Assembly (NCBI RefSeq): GCF_016741855.1
Contig: NZ_JAERRH010000005.1
Location: forward strand, 248,001-312,000
Reading direction: 5' to 3'
DNA from: Streptomyces musisoli
Lineage (GTDB): Bacteria > Actinomycetota > Actinomycetes > Streptomycetales > Streptomycetaceae
Length of the DNA stretch: 64,000 nucleotides
The position numbers and the translations under genes are program-made. How positions within the stretch are numbered: position 1 is the stretch's first letter; each line of letters opens with the position of its first letter. Of this stretch, positions 46,367 to 54,870 are shown in pieces. The notes below the pieces were generated by a model that ran no database searches, was not told the DNA's origin, and saw only the letters and a program-made list of their open reading frames with translations.

Positions 46367-46398
46367 GAGGGGCCGTACCTTTCGAGGTACGGCCCCTC
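46367..46398 (+). terminator. rpsA terminator
   Basis: A perfect 14-bp stem GAGGGGCCGTACCT / AGGTACGGCCCCTC with a TTCG tetraloop, 33 bases past the rpsA stop. A short AAGCTTGTT follows. One of the clearest terminators in the window. Confidence 0.9.
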
Positions 46399-46437
46399 AA
46401 GCTTGTTCGGGGGCCTGCCGGGGGCCTGCCGGGGGCT

Positions 46438-46600
46438 TTGTTCGAGGGCCCACCGGTGGCCTTGCCTTGGGTCAGCCGGAGGCCTTGCCTTGTTCGAGGG
46501 TCTGCCGGTGTCCTCGCCTTGTTCGAGGGTCTGCCGGTGTCCTCGCCTTGTTCGAGGACCCACCGGTGGCCTTGCCCTGTTCGAGGGTCCGCCGGTCGAC
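46438..46600. repeat. 29-bp tandem repeat array
   Basis: Units reading TTGTTCGAGGGTCTGCCGG plus TGTCCTCGCC start at 46438, 46467, 46490, 46519, 46548 and 46577; the step is 29 bases except one of 23. Copies at 46490 and 46519 are identical, outer ones diverge. It lies between the rpsA terminator and the beta-helix pseudogene. There are no spacers, so it is not CRISPR. Confidence 0.85.
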
Positions 46601-46696
46601 TTTCCGCCGCGGGCCGGCTGCGGCTGGCCGCGCCCGCGCGACGGAGCCGCGCATCGACACAGCCCCGCACCCCTGGGGGGTTCGCCCCCGCCCGTC

Positions 46697-47130
46697 TCAG
46701 GGGGCGACCGGGATGTCGGTCAGGCCCTTGCCGCCCGTCACCGTGTTGCTGCTGTAGACCGTCGTCCGGCATGCGGTGCTGTAGTTCGTCACGTTGATCG
46801 CCAGCTGGGTCGAGCCGGTGGCGCCTGTCAAAGTCGATTTGTCGCCCCGGAAGACCGTGCCGCAGCCCCAGCCGGACTACTGGGTGTGGGTCTGGTAGCC
46901 GTCGTTGCTGGTCCGGGTACCGGTGTTGTCCTGGACGAGGACATCGTTGCCCTTGTACACGCCCTCGCCCATGCCCCGGCCGTCGTTCCCGGTGTCGTAG
47001 ATCCTCGAGTTCCTGATCATGCCGTCGGTGCTGGAGTTGCGGAAGTGCACGCCCTCCATGTCCAGGCCGTGCACCGCGACGCCGTCCACGACGACGCCCT
47101 CGGCCGCGTCGGGCCCTTTCTCATACGTGA
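46697..47130 (-). pseudogene. Remnant of a right-handed beta-helix / pectate-lyase-like protein
   Basis: An open frame reads VVVDGVAVHGLDMEGVHFRN, STDGMIRNSRIYDTGNDG, GVYKGNDVLVQDNTGTRTSN and then an in-frame TAG at 46877. After it the same frame goes on for 59 codons to TGA at 46697 with GWGCGTVFRGDKSTLTG and VYSSNTVTGGKGLTDIPVAP, the usual end of such beta-helix proteins. The N-terminal part and signal peptide are missing: coding texture stops near 47130. So the gene is both truncated and interrupted by one stop codon. The original was probably a secreted polysaccharide-binding or lyase protein. Confidence 0.7.
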
Positions 47131-47228
47131 ACGATGAACGTCAATGTGAACATCGATGGTCCAGAAGGTACGGACCAGTTGACGGAGCGTCAATGCCTCT
47201 CGCACGAGATCGCAGATCAGCGGTGTGT

Positions 47229-47244
47229 CGCGGGAATTCCCGCG
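47229..47244. promoter_or_regulatory. Perfect 16-bp palindrome upstream of the PAC2 gene
   Basis: CGCGGGAATTCCCGCG lies 47 bases before the GTG of the PAC2 gene. It is fully self-complementary and could be an operator or a leader hairpin. Nothing next to it tells which. Confidence 0.3.
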
Positions 47245-47290
47245 TTCCAGGGCGCGTTGTCGATGAGGAACACGAGGAGGAGCGGTCACA

Positions 47291-48229
47291 GTGCTTGATC
47301 CGCAGGGTTTGTACGCATGGGAGCCGAAGGGCCTCGCCGTCGTCGACATGGCGCTCGCCCAGGAGTCGGCCGGCCTTGTCATGCTCTACCACTTCGACGG
47401 ATACATCGACGCGGGTGAGACCGGCGACCAGATCGTCGACCGGCTGCTCGACTCACTGCCCCACCAGGTCGTGGCCCGGTTCGACCATGACCGGCTCGTG
47501 GACTACCGGGCCCGCCGGCCCCTGCTGACCTTCAAGCGGGACCGCTGGACCGACTACGAACTCCCCGCCATCGAGGTCCACCTCGTCCAGGACGCCACCG
47601 GTGCCCCGTTCCTGGTGCTGTCCGGCCCCGAGCCGGACGTGGAGTGGGAGCGGTTCGCGGCGGCGGTGCGGCAGATCGTGGAACGGCTCGGCGTTCGCCT
47701 GTCCGTGAACTTCCACGGCATCCCCATGGGCGTCCCGCACACCCGCCCCGTGGGTCTGACCCCGCACGGCAACCGCACCGACCTCGTCCCCGGCCATCGC
47801 AGCCCCTTCGACGAGGCGCAGGTGCCCGGCAGCGCCGAGTCGCTGATCGAGTACCGCCTCATGGAGGCAGGGCACGACGTCCTGGGCGTCGCCGCCCACG
47901 TGCCGCACTACATCGCCCGCTCCCCGTACCCGGACGCGGCTCTGACCGTCCTGGAGTCCGTCACCGCCGCGACCGGTCTGGTGCTGCCCGGCGTGGCCCA
48001 CTCGCTGCGCACGGAGGCGCACCGCACGCAGAACGAGATCGACCGGCAGATCCGGGAGGGCGACGAGGAACTGACCGCACTCGTCCAGGGCCTCGAGCAC
48101 CAGTACGATGCCGCGGCGGGCGCCGAGACCCGTGGCAACATGCTGGCCGAGCCCGTGGACATCCCGTCGGCGGACGAGATCGGCCAGGAGTTCGAGCGGT
48201 TCCTGGCGGAGCGCGAGGGCGACAACTAG
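47291..48229 (+). CDS. PAC2 family protein (proteasome assembly chaperone-like)
   Basis: A 312-residue protein of the actinobacterial PAC2 family. It starts MLDPQGLYAWEPKGLAVVDM and has LVMLYHFDGYIDAGETGDQI, GPEPDVEWERFA, FHGIPMGVPHTRPVGLTPHG and AAHVPHYIARSPYPDAALTV, in the order typical of the fold. By relation to eukaryotic PAC2 and archaeal PbaB it may help proteasome assembly or unrelated protein folding; in Streptomyces the role is not settled. The C-terminal 60 residues are helical and acidic. The GTG at 47291 follows GGAGGAG. Monocistronic by appearance. Confidence 0.88.
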   Translation: MLDPQGLYAWEPKGLAVVDMALAQESAGLVMLYHFDGYIDAGETGDQIVDRLLDSLPHQVVARFDHDRLVDYRARRPLLTFKRDRWTDYELPAIEVHLVQDATGAPFLVLSGPEPDVEWERFAAAVRQIVERLGVRLSVNFHGIPMGVPHTRPVGLTPHGNRTDLVPGHRSPFDEAQVPGSAESLIEYRLMEAGHDVLGVAAHVPHYIARSPYPDAALTVLESVTAATGLVLPGVAHSLRTEAHRTQNEIDRQIREGDEELTALVQGLEHQYDAAAGAETRGNMLAEPVDIPSADEIGQEFERFLAEREGDN

Positions 48230-48389
48230 GTCCACCGCGAGACGACGTCCGAGGCTCGGGGCGGGCGGCCGACTGCCTGTGCGCGACGCGGGGTGGTCGG
48301 CCAGACCCGTGGGCGCGGGGTGGTCCATGTGGCCGTCGGTGGCGCATGTGCGAAGTCGTTCACGGGCCGGCGATGGCGCCTCGAGCCGG

Positions 48390-48470
48390 CGGTGGCGCCG
48401 TGTGCGGTGCCGTGGGTCGGTCGGTGGCGCCGTGTGCGGTGCCGTGGGCGGCCGGTGGCGCCGTGGGCGA
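48390..48470. repeat. ~31-bp tandem repeat upstream of coaE
   Basis: CGGTGGCGCCGTGTGCGGTG units start at 48390, 48422 and 48453, the last one shortened. They fill part of the 297-base gap between the PAC2 gene and coaE. Nothing else is seen there except the coaE -10 region. Confidence 0.75.
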
Positions 48471-48526
48471 TGGCGTCCGCGGGGCCGTCGGTGGCGCCCT
48501 CGGCGGCAGGGCCTAAGCTTCCGCTC

Positions 48527-49168
48527 ATGCTGACAGTGGGCCTGACCGGCGGTATCGGCGCCGGCAAGAGCGAGGTGTCGCGGCTGCTCGTGGAGCACGG
48601 GGCCGTGCTGATCGACGCGGACCGCATCGCGCGCGAGGTCGTGGCGCCGGGCACCCCCGGCCTCGTGGCCGTGGTCGACGCCTTCGGGACGGACGTCCTC
48701 GCCGCCGACGGCAGCCTGGACCGGCCCCGGCTCGGCTCGATCGTCTTCGCCGACCCCGAGAAGCTCGCCGTCCTCAACTCGATCGTGCATCCACTGGTGG
48801 GCGCCCGCTCCCGTGAGCTGGAGAGCGCCGCGGCCGAGGACGCCGTGGTGGTCCACGACGTCCCCCTGCTCACCGAGAACGGACTCGCACCGCTCTACGA
48901 CGTCGTGATCGTCGTGGACGCCGGCCCCGAGACCCAGCTCGACCGGCTGGTACGGCTGCGCGGTATGACCGAGGAGGACGCACGCGCGCGCATGGCCGCA
49001 CAGGCGACGCGCGAACAGCGCCGGGAGATCGCGGACATCCTCATCGACAACGACGTGCCCCTGGAAGCGCTGAAGAAGCGCGTCGCCGAGGTGTGGGACG
49101 ACCTCGCACACCGGGCGCGGCAGGCGGCCGCGGGCAGCGAGACGGGAACGCAGGAGGGCACGGAATAG
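48527..49168 (+). CDS. coaE: Dephospho-CoA kinase
   Basis: A 213-residue kinase, the last step of CoA synthesis (dephospho-CoA + ATP). MLTVGLTGGIGAGKSEVSRL is the P-loop, LIDADRIAREVVAPGTPGL binds dephospho-CoA, and VVHDVPLLTENGL and LVRLRGMTEEDARARMAAQ (lid) complete the family. The ATG at 48527 is the family start. TAAGCT at 48514-48519 lies seven bases upstream and no ribosome site is present, so the mRNA is likely leaderless. The TPR gene follows after 49 bases in the same direction. Confidence 0.94.
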   Translation: MLTVGLTGGIGAGKSEVSRLLVEHGAVLIDADRIAREVVAPGTPGLVAVVDAFGTDVLAADGSLDRPRLGSIVFADPEKLAVLNSIVHPLVGARSRELESAAAEDAVVVHDVPLLTENGLAPLYDVVIVVDAGPETQLDRLVRLRGMTEEDARARMAAQATREQRREIADILIDNDVPLEALKKRVAEVWDDLAHRARQAAAGSETGTQEGTE

Positions 49169-49217
49169 TCGGCCGGCCCGGGGCGTTGAAGCGCTGGAGC
49201 AAGGGAAGGACTCAGCC

Positions 49218-49598
49218 GTGCCCGAGACCAGCGGTTCCACCGGACGTACTCCGGAAACGCATGTCATCGACTTCCGTGCCGCGGAGCAACTGCTCAACGC
49301 ACGGGACCCGCGGGGCGCGGTGAAGCTGCTCGACGGAGTCATCGCCGCGCACCCCGAGAACACCGCCGCGCGGCTGCTCCGCGCGCGTGCCTTCTTCGCC
49401 GCTGCGCAACTACGGCCCGCCGAGCTGGAGTTCACCATCGTGCTGGAGCGCGAGCCGGACAACGCGTTCGCGCACTTCGCCCTGGCCCGCACCTACGAGC
49501 GCCAAGGCCGCCCCGACCAGGCCAAACGCCACTTCCGGCTGGCCGCCGCGCTCGATCCCAACCCGGAGTATCTGAAGGCGGCACGTTTCGACGACTGA
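49218..49598 (+). CDS. Small tetratricopeptide-repeat protein
   Basis: A 126-residue protein made mostly of three TPR units: FRAAEQLLNARDPRGAVKLL, TAARLLRARAFFAAAQLRPA and AFAHFALARTYERQGRPDQA, with the canonical small/large residue pattern. It begins with a short polar stretch MPETSGSTGRTPET. TPR proteins act as docking modules; the partner is not known. The GTG at 49218 is preceded by AAGGGAAGG. It lies just after coaE and may be co-transcribed. Confidence 0.85.
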   Translation: MPETSGSTGRTPETHVIDFRAAEQLLNARDPRGAVKLLDGVIAAHPENTAARLLRARAFFAAAQLRPAELEFTIVLEREPDNAFAHFALARTYERQGRPDQAKRHFRLAAALDPNPEYLKAARFDD

Positions 49599-49616
49599 CG
49601 CGAGGCCGGACCCGGC

Positions 49617-49955
49617 TCAGGGATGCCGGTGCCTCGGCGGCCCCGGGTACGGCGGTCCGCTCGGCCGGTGCCGCCTCAGCCGCTCGAAGCGCGGTGGTCC
49701 GCCGTCCGGCGGACGGTACGGGGGTATGTCGCGGCCCGGCTGGTAGTGCGGCCCCTGCCGGATGTGCCGGAGGATCATGGCCGTGTCCACGGTGATCACC
49801 AGCCACAGCACCCCGCACGCCACCGCCCAGCCCGGGCGCCCGGCCAGGGCGAACGCCGCCGTACCGAAGATCGCCCAGAGCAGTCCCCACACGCTCAGCC
49901 AGAACCGCGCTCGCAGAGCACTGCGTGCGGTCGCCGGTTCACTGCCCGTACGCAT
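49617..49955 (-). CDS. DUF6343 family membrane protein
   Basis: A 112-residue protein with two adjacent membrane helices (RFWLSVWGLLWAIFGTAAFAL and WAVACGVLWLVITVDTAMIL), then the signature HIRQGPHYQPGRDIPPYRPP and a Pro/Arg-rich tail. It matches my memory of DUF6343, a Streptomyces-specific family without known function. It is convergent with the TPR gene, 18 bases apart. Confidence 0.78.
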   Translation of the reverse strand: MRTGSEPATARSALRARFWLSVWGLLWAIFGTAAFALAGRPGWAVACGVLWLVITVDTAMILRHIRQGPHYQPGRDIPPYRPPDGGPPRFERLRRHRPSGPPYPGPPRHRHP

Positions 49956-50013
49956 CGGCCATCACTCCCAATGGCAACGTACTCTTCGTCGACCACGCGC
50001 ATCAACGTTCGAC

Positions 50014-50140
50014 GGGACGGCGAAGACCACGGGCTCGACGGGACGGCCGAGACCACCGCTGGTCGGGACGGCTGAGAGCAGCGCTGGTCGGGACGGCTGA
50101 CGGCTGAGAGCAGCGCTGGTCGGGACGGCCGAGACGGCCG
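50014..50140. repeat. ~25-bp tandem repeats in the 570-base gap before the methyltransferase
   Basis: GGGACGGCTGAGAGCAGCGCTGGTC-type units begin near 50014, 50040, 50065, 50090 and 50122; one is longer by seven bases. The rest of the gap (49956-50525) has open frames but no convincing protein. A short SSYSGWDGNHLCVR on the minus strand near 50425-50480 recalls DUF397 but is too short to call. Confidence 0.7.
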
Positions 50141-50525
50141 CTCGACGAGGCGTCGGGGGCATGGTGCCGGCCGAGAACTCTCGGCGCGCGCCGACCGCCC
50201 TGGGCCGTCACATCGCGCCGCACCGCGGGGCGTGCACCGCAGGCCGTACATCGGCCGCTTCCAGACGCCTCGGTTCCGCATCGCCGGTGAGTCACGGCTG
50301 GCCGGCCGACACCGAGCATGTCCAGTCCGACTTCGGCGCCCCGGACCCGCCGGTGGCGGAGCTGCCACCCCGTACGTCTCTGAAGCGGGCGGTCGGGCAC
50401 CACCTGTGGGTCGGCGGCCACTGATATCTCACGCACAGATGGTTCCCGTCCCAGCCCGAGTAGCTCGAACGAGTGAACCGGGGGAGGAGGGGAACGGGCG
50501 TGCGGGGGCGGGCCGTTATCCGGGC

Positions 50526-51218
50526 ATGAGGATCGACATGCGTGAGGGACACGAGGGCACGGGCCCCGGAGCGGTCACCCCGGACGGCTGCGCGGTCGAG
50601 CTGTACGCACGGCTGCCGGTGGGTGACGAGCCGAACGTCATCGCCGCGGCGGTACCGGCCGGGGCGCACATCCTGGAACTGGGCTGCGGGGTGGGCCGGA
50701 TGACGCATCCCCTGCTCGAACTCGGCTTCACGGTCACGGCGGTGGACGAGTCCGCCGAGATGCTGGACCGGGTCCGCGGGGCGCGCGCGATATGCAGCCC
50801 CATCGAGAACCTCGAACTGGGCGAGAAGTTCGACGTGGTGTTGCTCGCGTCGTTCCTGGTCCACACCGGTGACGAGGAGGTGCGCAGAGGCATCCTGCGC
50901 AGCTGCGCCCGGCACGTGGCGGAGGGCGGCTGCGTGCTCATCCAGCGGGAGGGCCCGGACTATCACACCGACGTGCCCCGGGAACGGGTCGACCCGAGCG
51001 GCTTCACCGTCCGCATCGCCTCGGCCGAGCCAGCCGGAGAAGGGGTGAACTCGGTCCGCGCGGAGTACGTGTTCCCGGACGCGGTCTGGACCCAGACGTT
51101 CCTGGCCAGACCTCTGACGAAGGGGCAGTTCGAGTCGGCGCTGGCGGAGGCGGGACTGGAGGTGGACACGTATCTGACACCGGACGGGATGTGGGTGAGG
51201 GCAGTGCCCATGGCCTGA
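50526..51218 (+). CDS. Class I SAM-dependent methyltransferase
   Basis: A 230-residue methyltransferase. VPAGAHILELGCGVGRMTHP is motif I, FTVTAVDESAEMLDRVRG motif II, and KFDVVLLASFLVHTGDEE and HVAEGGCVLIQREGPDYHTD follow. The C-terminal half is a beta-rich cap of about 70 residues with no known relative that I can name. The acceptor is not known. ATG 50526 is taken, with ATG 50538 also possible; AGGAGGGG lies about 35 bases away, so the ribosome site is unclear. It stands alone. Confidence 0.82.
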   Translation: MRIDMREGHEGTGPGAVTPDGCAVELYARLPVGDEPNVIAAAVPAGAHILELGCGVGRMTHPLLELGFTVTAVDESAEMLDRVRGARAICSPIENLELGEKFDVVLLASFLVHTGDEEVRRGILRSCARHVAEGGCVLIQREGPDYHTDVPRERVDPSGFTVRIASAEPAGEGVNSVRAEYVFPDAVWTQTFLARPLTKGQFESALAEAGLEVDTYLTPDGMWVRAVPMA

Positions 51219-51350
51219 GGGAGCGCGAGCCGACCGGGACGGCGCGAACGGGGGCCCACCGAGGGAGGGGCTCCTCAGATCGGGCTCCGCGGGATCGGGG
51301 CGGGCGGTGTGAGCAGTGCGATCACTCTCAACGGTGTGATCAGTGGCGTC

Positions 51351-51430
51351 GGCGCGGTCATGGTGAGCGGTGCGATCGGTGGCGCCCGGCGCGCTCATGG
51401 TGAGCGGTGTGATCAGTGCCAGCGGTGTGT
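51351..51430. repeat. 38-bp direct repeat in the gap after the methyltransferase
   Basis: GGCGCGGTCATGGTGAGCGG at 51351 recurs as GGCGCGCTCATGGTGAGCGG at 51389, each followed by TGYGATCRGTG. The rest of the 331-base gap (51219-51549) shows no gene or clear hairpin. Confidence 0.65.
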
Positions 51431-51549
51431 GGCGCCCGGTACGGTCAGGATGCCTGTTGGGCGTGCAACGGGACCTGGACCTGCTGTGACTGCTGCGCCG
51501 GCGCACTGCCACCACCAAGGTCGGCCGGGCAGTGGGGGCCCGGCCGACG

Positions 51550-52275
51550 TCAGCGAGGACGCCGTCCGCCCCGTCCGTCGGACCCGCCCCGGCCGCCGGG
51601 CCCACCTCGGCCGTTGGACGCGTCGGGTCCGCCCCGGCTGCCCGCTGCGTCGGAGCCGCCCGCTCCGCCGAAGCCTGCGGGGCTGCCCGGTTTGCCGAAG
51701 CCTCCGGAGCCGGTCGGCCCGCCGAAGCCGAAGCCTGCCGGGCCGCCCGGTCCGCCGAGGGCGCGGAGGCGATCCAGTTCGCGGCGGTCCCGCTTGGTGG
51801 GGCGGCCGGTGCCGCGGTCGCGGAGACCGGCGGGCGCGACGGCCTCGCGGGGCGGAGGCGGAGGGGAGTTGTCGATGTAGCACTGGGCGGCCACGGGCGC
51901 GCCGACCCGCTTGCGGATCAGACGTTTGACGATCACGACCCGTTCCCGGCCCTCGTGCCGCAGCCGCACCTCGTCGCCGACGCGCACGGAGTGGGCGGGC
52001 TTCACCCGCTCGCCGTTCACATGCAGATGCCCGCCCCGGCACGCGGCGGCGCCGAGGGAGCGGGTCTTGATGAGGCGGACCGCCCAGATCCAGCTGTCGA
52101 TGCGGACAGTCTCGCCATGGGAGGGCCCGGCGGCCTCGGCGGCGGCCACCGCGGCTGCGATCTTGGGGTCGACCGGCTGCTCGGCGGGGGCGGTTCCGCC
52201 CGGCGCGTCCGTCTCCTCGCCGTTCCCCTCACCCGTCTCACGGTCCACGTTCTCGTCCGCATCCTCGGAAGCCAT
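51550..52275 (-). CDS. S4-domain RNA-binding protein with Gly/Arg-rich tail
   Basis: A 241-residue protein. Residues 1-55 are acidic and Pro/Ala-rich, 57-125 form an S4 RNA-binding domain of the Hsp15 type (VRIDSWIWAVRLIKTRSLGA, CRGGHLHVNGERVKPAHSVR), and from about 165 on comes a Gly-rich tail (RALGGPGGPAGFGFGGPTGS and GGRGG units). Hsp15-type proteins bind the 50S subunit with a stalled nascent chain. The RGG-like tail is an addition with RNA-binding or phase-separating character, which is my inference. The ATG at 52275 begins MASEDADENVD. The repeat-rich gap upstream separates it from the divergent UDG gene. Confidence 0.8.
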   Translation of the reverse strand: MASEDADENVDRETGEGNGEETDAPGGTAPAEQPVDPKIAAAVAAAEAAGPSHGETVRIDSWIWAVRLIKTRSLGAAACRGGHLHVNGERVKPAHSVRVGDEVRLRHEGRERVVIVKRLIRKRVGAPVAAQCYIDNSPPPPPREAVAPAGLRDRGTGRPTKRDRRELDRLRALGGPGGPAGFGFGGPTGSGGFGKPGSPAGFGGAGGSDAAGSRGGPDASNGRGGPGGRGGSDGRGGRRPR

Positions 52276-52369
52276 GCCCCGACCTTAACGCCACGGGGCG
52301 GTCGAGCCCGAAGCGTTTTCCGGCGCCCGCGACCGCCCGGCCACGACGACTTCGCCGTGTCCGTACGTT

Positions 52370-52610
52370 CGCGCCGGGGGTCCGCGCCGGGGGTCCGCGC
52401 CGGCCCTCCACGCCAGCGGTCTGTGCCGGGCGTCCGCGCGGGGGTCTGTGCCGGTCGTCCGGGCCGGTCGTCCGCGCGGGAGGTCCGTGCCGGCCTTCCG
52501 CGCCAGCGGTCCGCGCCGCTGGTCCGTGCCGGTCGTCCGCGCTGGCGGCCCGTGCCGCTGGTCCGTGCTGGTCGTCCGCGTGGCGGTTCGTGCCGGTCGG
52601 CCGCGCTGAT
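52370..52610. repeat. Degenerate GTCCGYGCCGG repeats between S4 and UDG genes
   Basis: The 381-base gap between the two divergent genes is filled with about 15 imperfect copies of GTCCGCGCCGG/GTCCGTGCCGGTC-like 10-13-mers arranged in larger 30-40-base units. The last 40 bases before 52657 look like a normal promoter, with CATACGGT about 14 bases before the UDG start. Confidence 0.65.
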
Positions 52611-52656
52611 CTCAGTCGCGGCGTTCGCCCGGGTGTTCGGGGCATACGGTGGCCGT

Positions 52657-53352
52657 ATGGACGACAGCAGCGCCCTCGCCCGGCTCGACCGGCGCGTCGC
52701 CGACTGCCGGGCCTGCCCCCGGCTGGTCGACTGGCGCGAGGAGGTGGCCCGTACGAAGCGGGCCGCTTTCGCCGACTGGACGTACTGGGGACGGCCGGTG
52801 CCAGGGTTCGGCCCTGCGGACGCCCGGCTGGTGATCATCGGGCTGGCCCCGGCCGCGCACGGCGGCAACCGCACCGGCCGCATGTTCACCGGTGACCGCT
52901 CGGGAGACGTGCTCTACCAGGCGCTGTACGACGTGGGGCTCGCCTCCCAGCCCATCTCCGTGAGCGCCGACGACGGGCTGGATCTGTACGGCGTGCGGGT
53001 CACGGCGCCCGTGCACTGCGCCCCTCCCGCCAACAAGCCGACTCCCAGGGAGCGCGACACCTGCCGCCCCTGGCTGGTCCAGGAGCTGACGCTGCTCAGG
53101 CCGACCCTGAAGGCCGCGGTCGTCCTCGGTGCCTTCGGCTGGCAGGCCGCGCTGCCCGCGTTCGCGGAGGCGGGCTGGACCGTGCCGCGCCCCCGCCCGG
53201 CCTTCGCCCACGGCACCCGGGTCGCGCTCGACGGCCTGGACCTCTTCGGCTGCTTCCATGTCAGCCAGCGCAACACCTTCACCGGCCGGCTCACCGCCGG
53301 GATGCTGCGCGAGGTTCTGCGTACGGCGGCGGACGCGGCCGGGCTGCCGTAG
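52657..53352 (+). CDS. Uracil-DNA glycosylase, family 5 (UdgB-like)
   Basis: A 231-residue iron-sulfur uracil-DNA glycosylase. Motif A is GLAPAAHGGNRTGRMFTGD, the family-5 form without the polar catalytic residue of family 4, and motif B is HVSQRNTFTGRLT. Cys residues in CRACPRL, HCAPPANKPT and DTCRPWL are placed to hold a 4Fe-4S cluster. It removes uracil and other deaminated bases from DNA. The ATG at 52657 gives the typical N terminus MDDSSALARLDRRVADCRAC. No Shine-Dalgarno site is seen, so it is probably leaderless. Confidence 0.9.
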   Translation: MDDSSALARLDRRVADCRACPRLVDWREEVARTKRAAFADWTYWGRPVPGFGPADARLVIIGLAPAAHGGNRTGRMFTGDRSGDVLYQALYDVGLASQPISVSADDGLDLYGVRVTAPVHCAPPANKPTPRERDTCRPWLVQELTLLRPTLKAAVVLGAFGWQAALPAFAEAGWTVPRPRPAFAHGTRVALDGLDLFGCFHVSQRNTFTGRLTAGMLREVLRTAADAAGLP

Positions 53353-53466
53353 CGCGCCCGCCTCCTCATGGGGCGCCAGCCGCTCCACCGCGCCCTTCGC
53401 CCACCGCGCCCTTCGCCCACCGCGCCCTTCGCCCACGCGACCTCACCCGTCACCCAGGCGTAGCGG

Positions 53467-54372
53467 TCAGGGCCGCCACACGTAGCGGACGTCCGGCTCC
53501 AGCTCCTCGTTGCCGCTGCCGTCCGTGTACTCGGCGGCGACGAAACCGTGCCGCTCGTAGAAGCGGTGTGCGGCGGTGTTGACCTGGAAGGTCCAGAGCG
53601 TGAGGCCCTGGGGGCTGCGCTCCTTGGCCAGGGCGACGAACCGGTCCCCGAGGCCGCGGCCCCGCCAGTCGGGGGCGAGATAGAGCTGGGCCAGCTCGTC
53701 GTCGTCCAGCACCATCATGCCGACGACCTCCCGGCCAGCGTCGGTCGCCTCGGCGACCCAGGTCTCCTGGAGCGGCACGACCACGTCCCGGAAGTACGCG
53801 CGCACCTCGTCGTCCGAGTGCGCCCGGCCGACCGTCGGCAGGGCGGTGGCGAAGGACCGCAGCCAGACGTCGGCGACGGCGCGGGCGTCCGCCGGCACCG
53901 CCCTGCGCAGGTGGACCGTGTCCGGCGTCGGCCGCAGGTGGACCGTGTCCGGTGTCGGCCGCTCCTCCTCCCGCTCCGGCACCACAGCCGTCGCCGTGAT
54001 CTCCACCAGCTGTCCGGTGTACCCGAGGCAGGAGACGCCGAGCAGTGTGGAGGAGTGCGGTCCCCGGCTCAGGCCGGACGCCTCGACCACCTTCCACACC
54101 GCGGAGAGCGTGGCGGGCTCGTCGGCGACCACATACACATCCGTCGCGACCACGTGCTCCAAGCCGGAGCCGACCGACCGCAGTTGCTCGCGCAGGTTGG
54201 CGATCACCTGCTCGGCCTGGCGCACCGGATCCCCCGGCCCCACCAGCTCACCGTCGGCCGTGAGCGGCACCGCGCCGGCGAGGAACGCGAGCTTCGTGCC
54301 GGCCTCGACGACGGAGGCGTGGGAGTAGGAGGGCGGGGGGAAGAGCCCGGGGGTGGTGACGCGCCGGATCAC
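53467..54372 (-). CDS. RidA-GNAT fusion protein
   Basis: A 301-residue two-domain protein. Residues 1-130 are a RidA/YjgF domain (YSHASVVEAGTKLAFLAGAV, LRSVGSGLEHVVATDVYVVA, GYTGQLVEITATAVVP). Residues 150-301 are a GNAT acetyltransferase (VHLRRAVPADARAVADVWLR, LYLAPDWRGRGLGDRFVALA with the acetyl-CoA loop, NTAAHRFYERHGFVAAEY). The linker holds an exact 9-residue duplication, RPTPDTVHL twice, coded by a 27-bp direct repeat at 53907-53960. RidA removes reactive enamines; GNATs acetylate amines. The joint substrate is unknown. The GTG at 54372 gives MIRRVTTPGLF. Confidence 0.85.
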   Translation of the reverse strand: MIRRVTTPGLFPPPSYSHASVVEAGTKLAFLAGAVPLTADGELVGPGDPVRQAEQVIANLREQLRSVGSGLEHVVATDVYVVADEPATLSAVWKVVEASGLSRGPHSSTLLGVSCLGYTGQLVEITATAVVPEREEERPTPDTVHLRPTPDTVHLRRAVPADARAVADVWLRSFATALPTVGRAHSDDEVRAYFRDVVVPLQETWVAEATDAGREVVGMMVLDDDELAQLYLAPDWRGRGLGDRFVALAKERSPQGLTLWTFQVNTAAHRFYERHGFVAAEYTDGSGNEELEPDVRYVWRP

Positions 54373-54674
54373 GGAAGCGGCTCCTGCAAGGGTCGGTGGA
54401 CAGGGTCCTGCGAGGGCCGGCGCGGACGGTGTTCCGTCAGGGCTCGGCGAACAATTTTCCGATCATCGGACCTTCTTGGCTACGCGCGCATCCGAATTAC
54501 CGGCGCACGAGCCGCCGGACCGCTCGCCGGGGACGGGACGGCTCCCCGGGGATTCACCGGCTCGCCGAGACCGGACCGCCGCCCGGAACCGGACCACTTC
54601 TTGGGAACCGGCCGGGCCGAGGAGATCATCGCCGGGGCACTGCGTCCGGCGCGCCCGTCACCCTCGTGAGACAG

Positions 54675-54870
54675 CGCGGCTTCGCGTCACAGGGAGAGGG
54701 AACGGCGCGGGGTATCGCGCTCGAAGGGGCGGCGCCTGCTTCGCCTTCACAGGGGGCTGCGCCGGCATCGCGCTTGAAAGGGTGGCACCTGCTGCGCCTT
54801 CACAAGGACAGTGCGGGCAGCGCGTTCGAAGGCGCGGGGCCCGTTTCGCCTTCACAAGGAGGGCGTGGGC
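54675..54870. repeat. ~51-bp tandem repeats upstream of the FUSC gene
   Basis: GCGCTCGAAGGGGCGGCGCC-type units ending in CGCCTTCACAAGG start near 54718, 54770 and 54821, with a partial one at 54675. The gap from 54373 to 55025 is 653 bases. Before the repeats (54440-54668) a frame ends EEIIAGALRPARPSPS but has no recognisable body. A promoter for the FUSC gene probably lies in 54880-54960. Confidence 0.7.

Noticed and set aside
46438..46600. 29-bp repeats resembling a CRISPR array
   Set aside because: Units are contiguous without unique spacers, and no cas gene is present. It is a plain tandem repeat.
50425..50490. DUF397 fragment (SSYSGWDGNHLCVR) on the minus strand
   Set aside because: Only about 16 residues fit and the rest of the domain, including VRDSKDP, is absent. 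Chance is likely.
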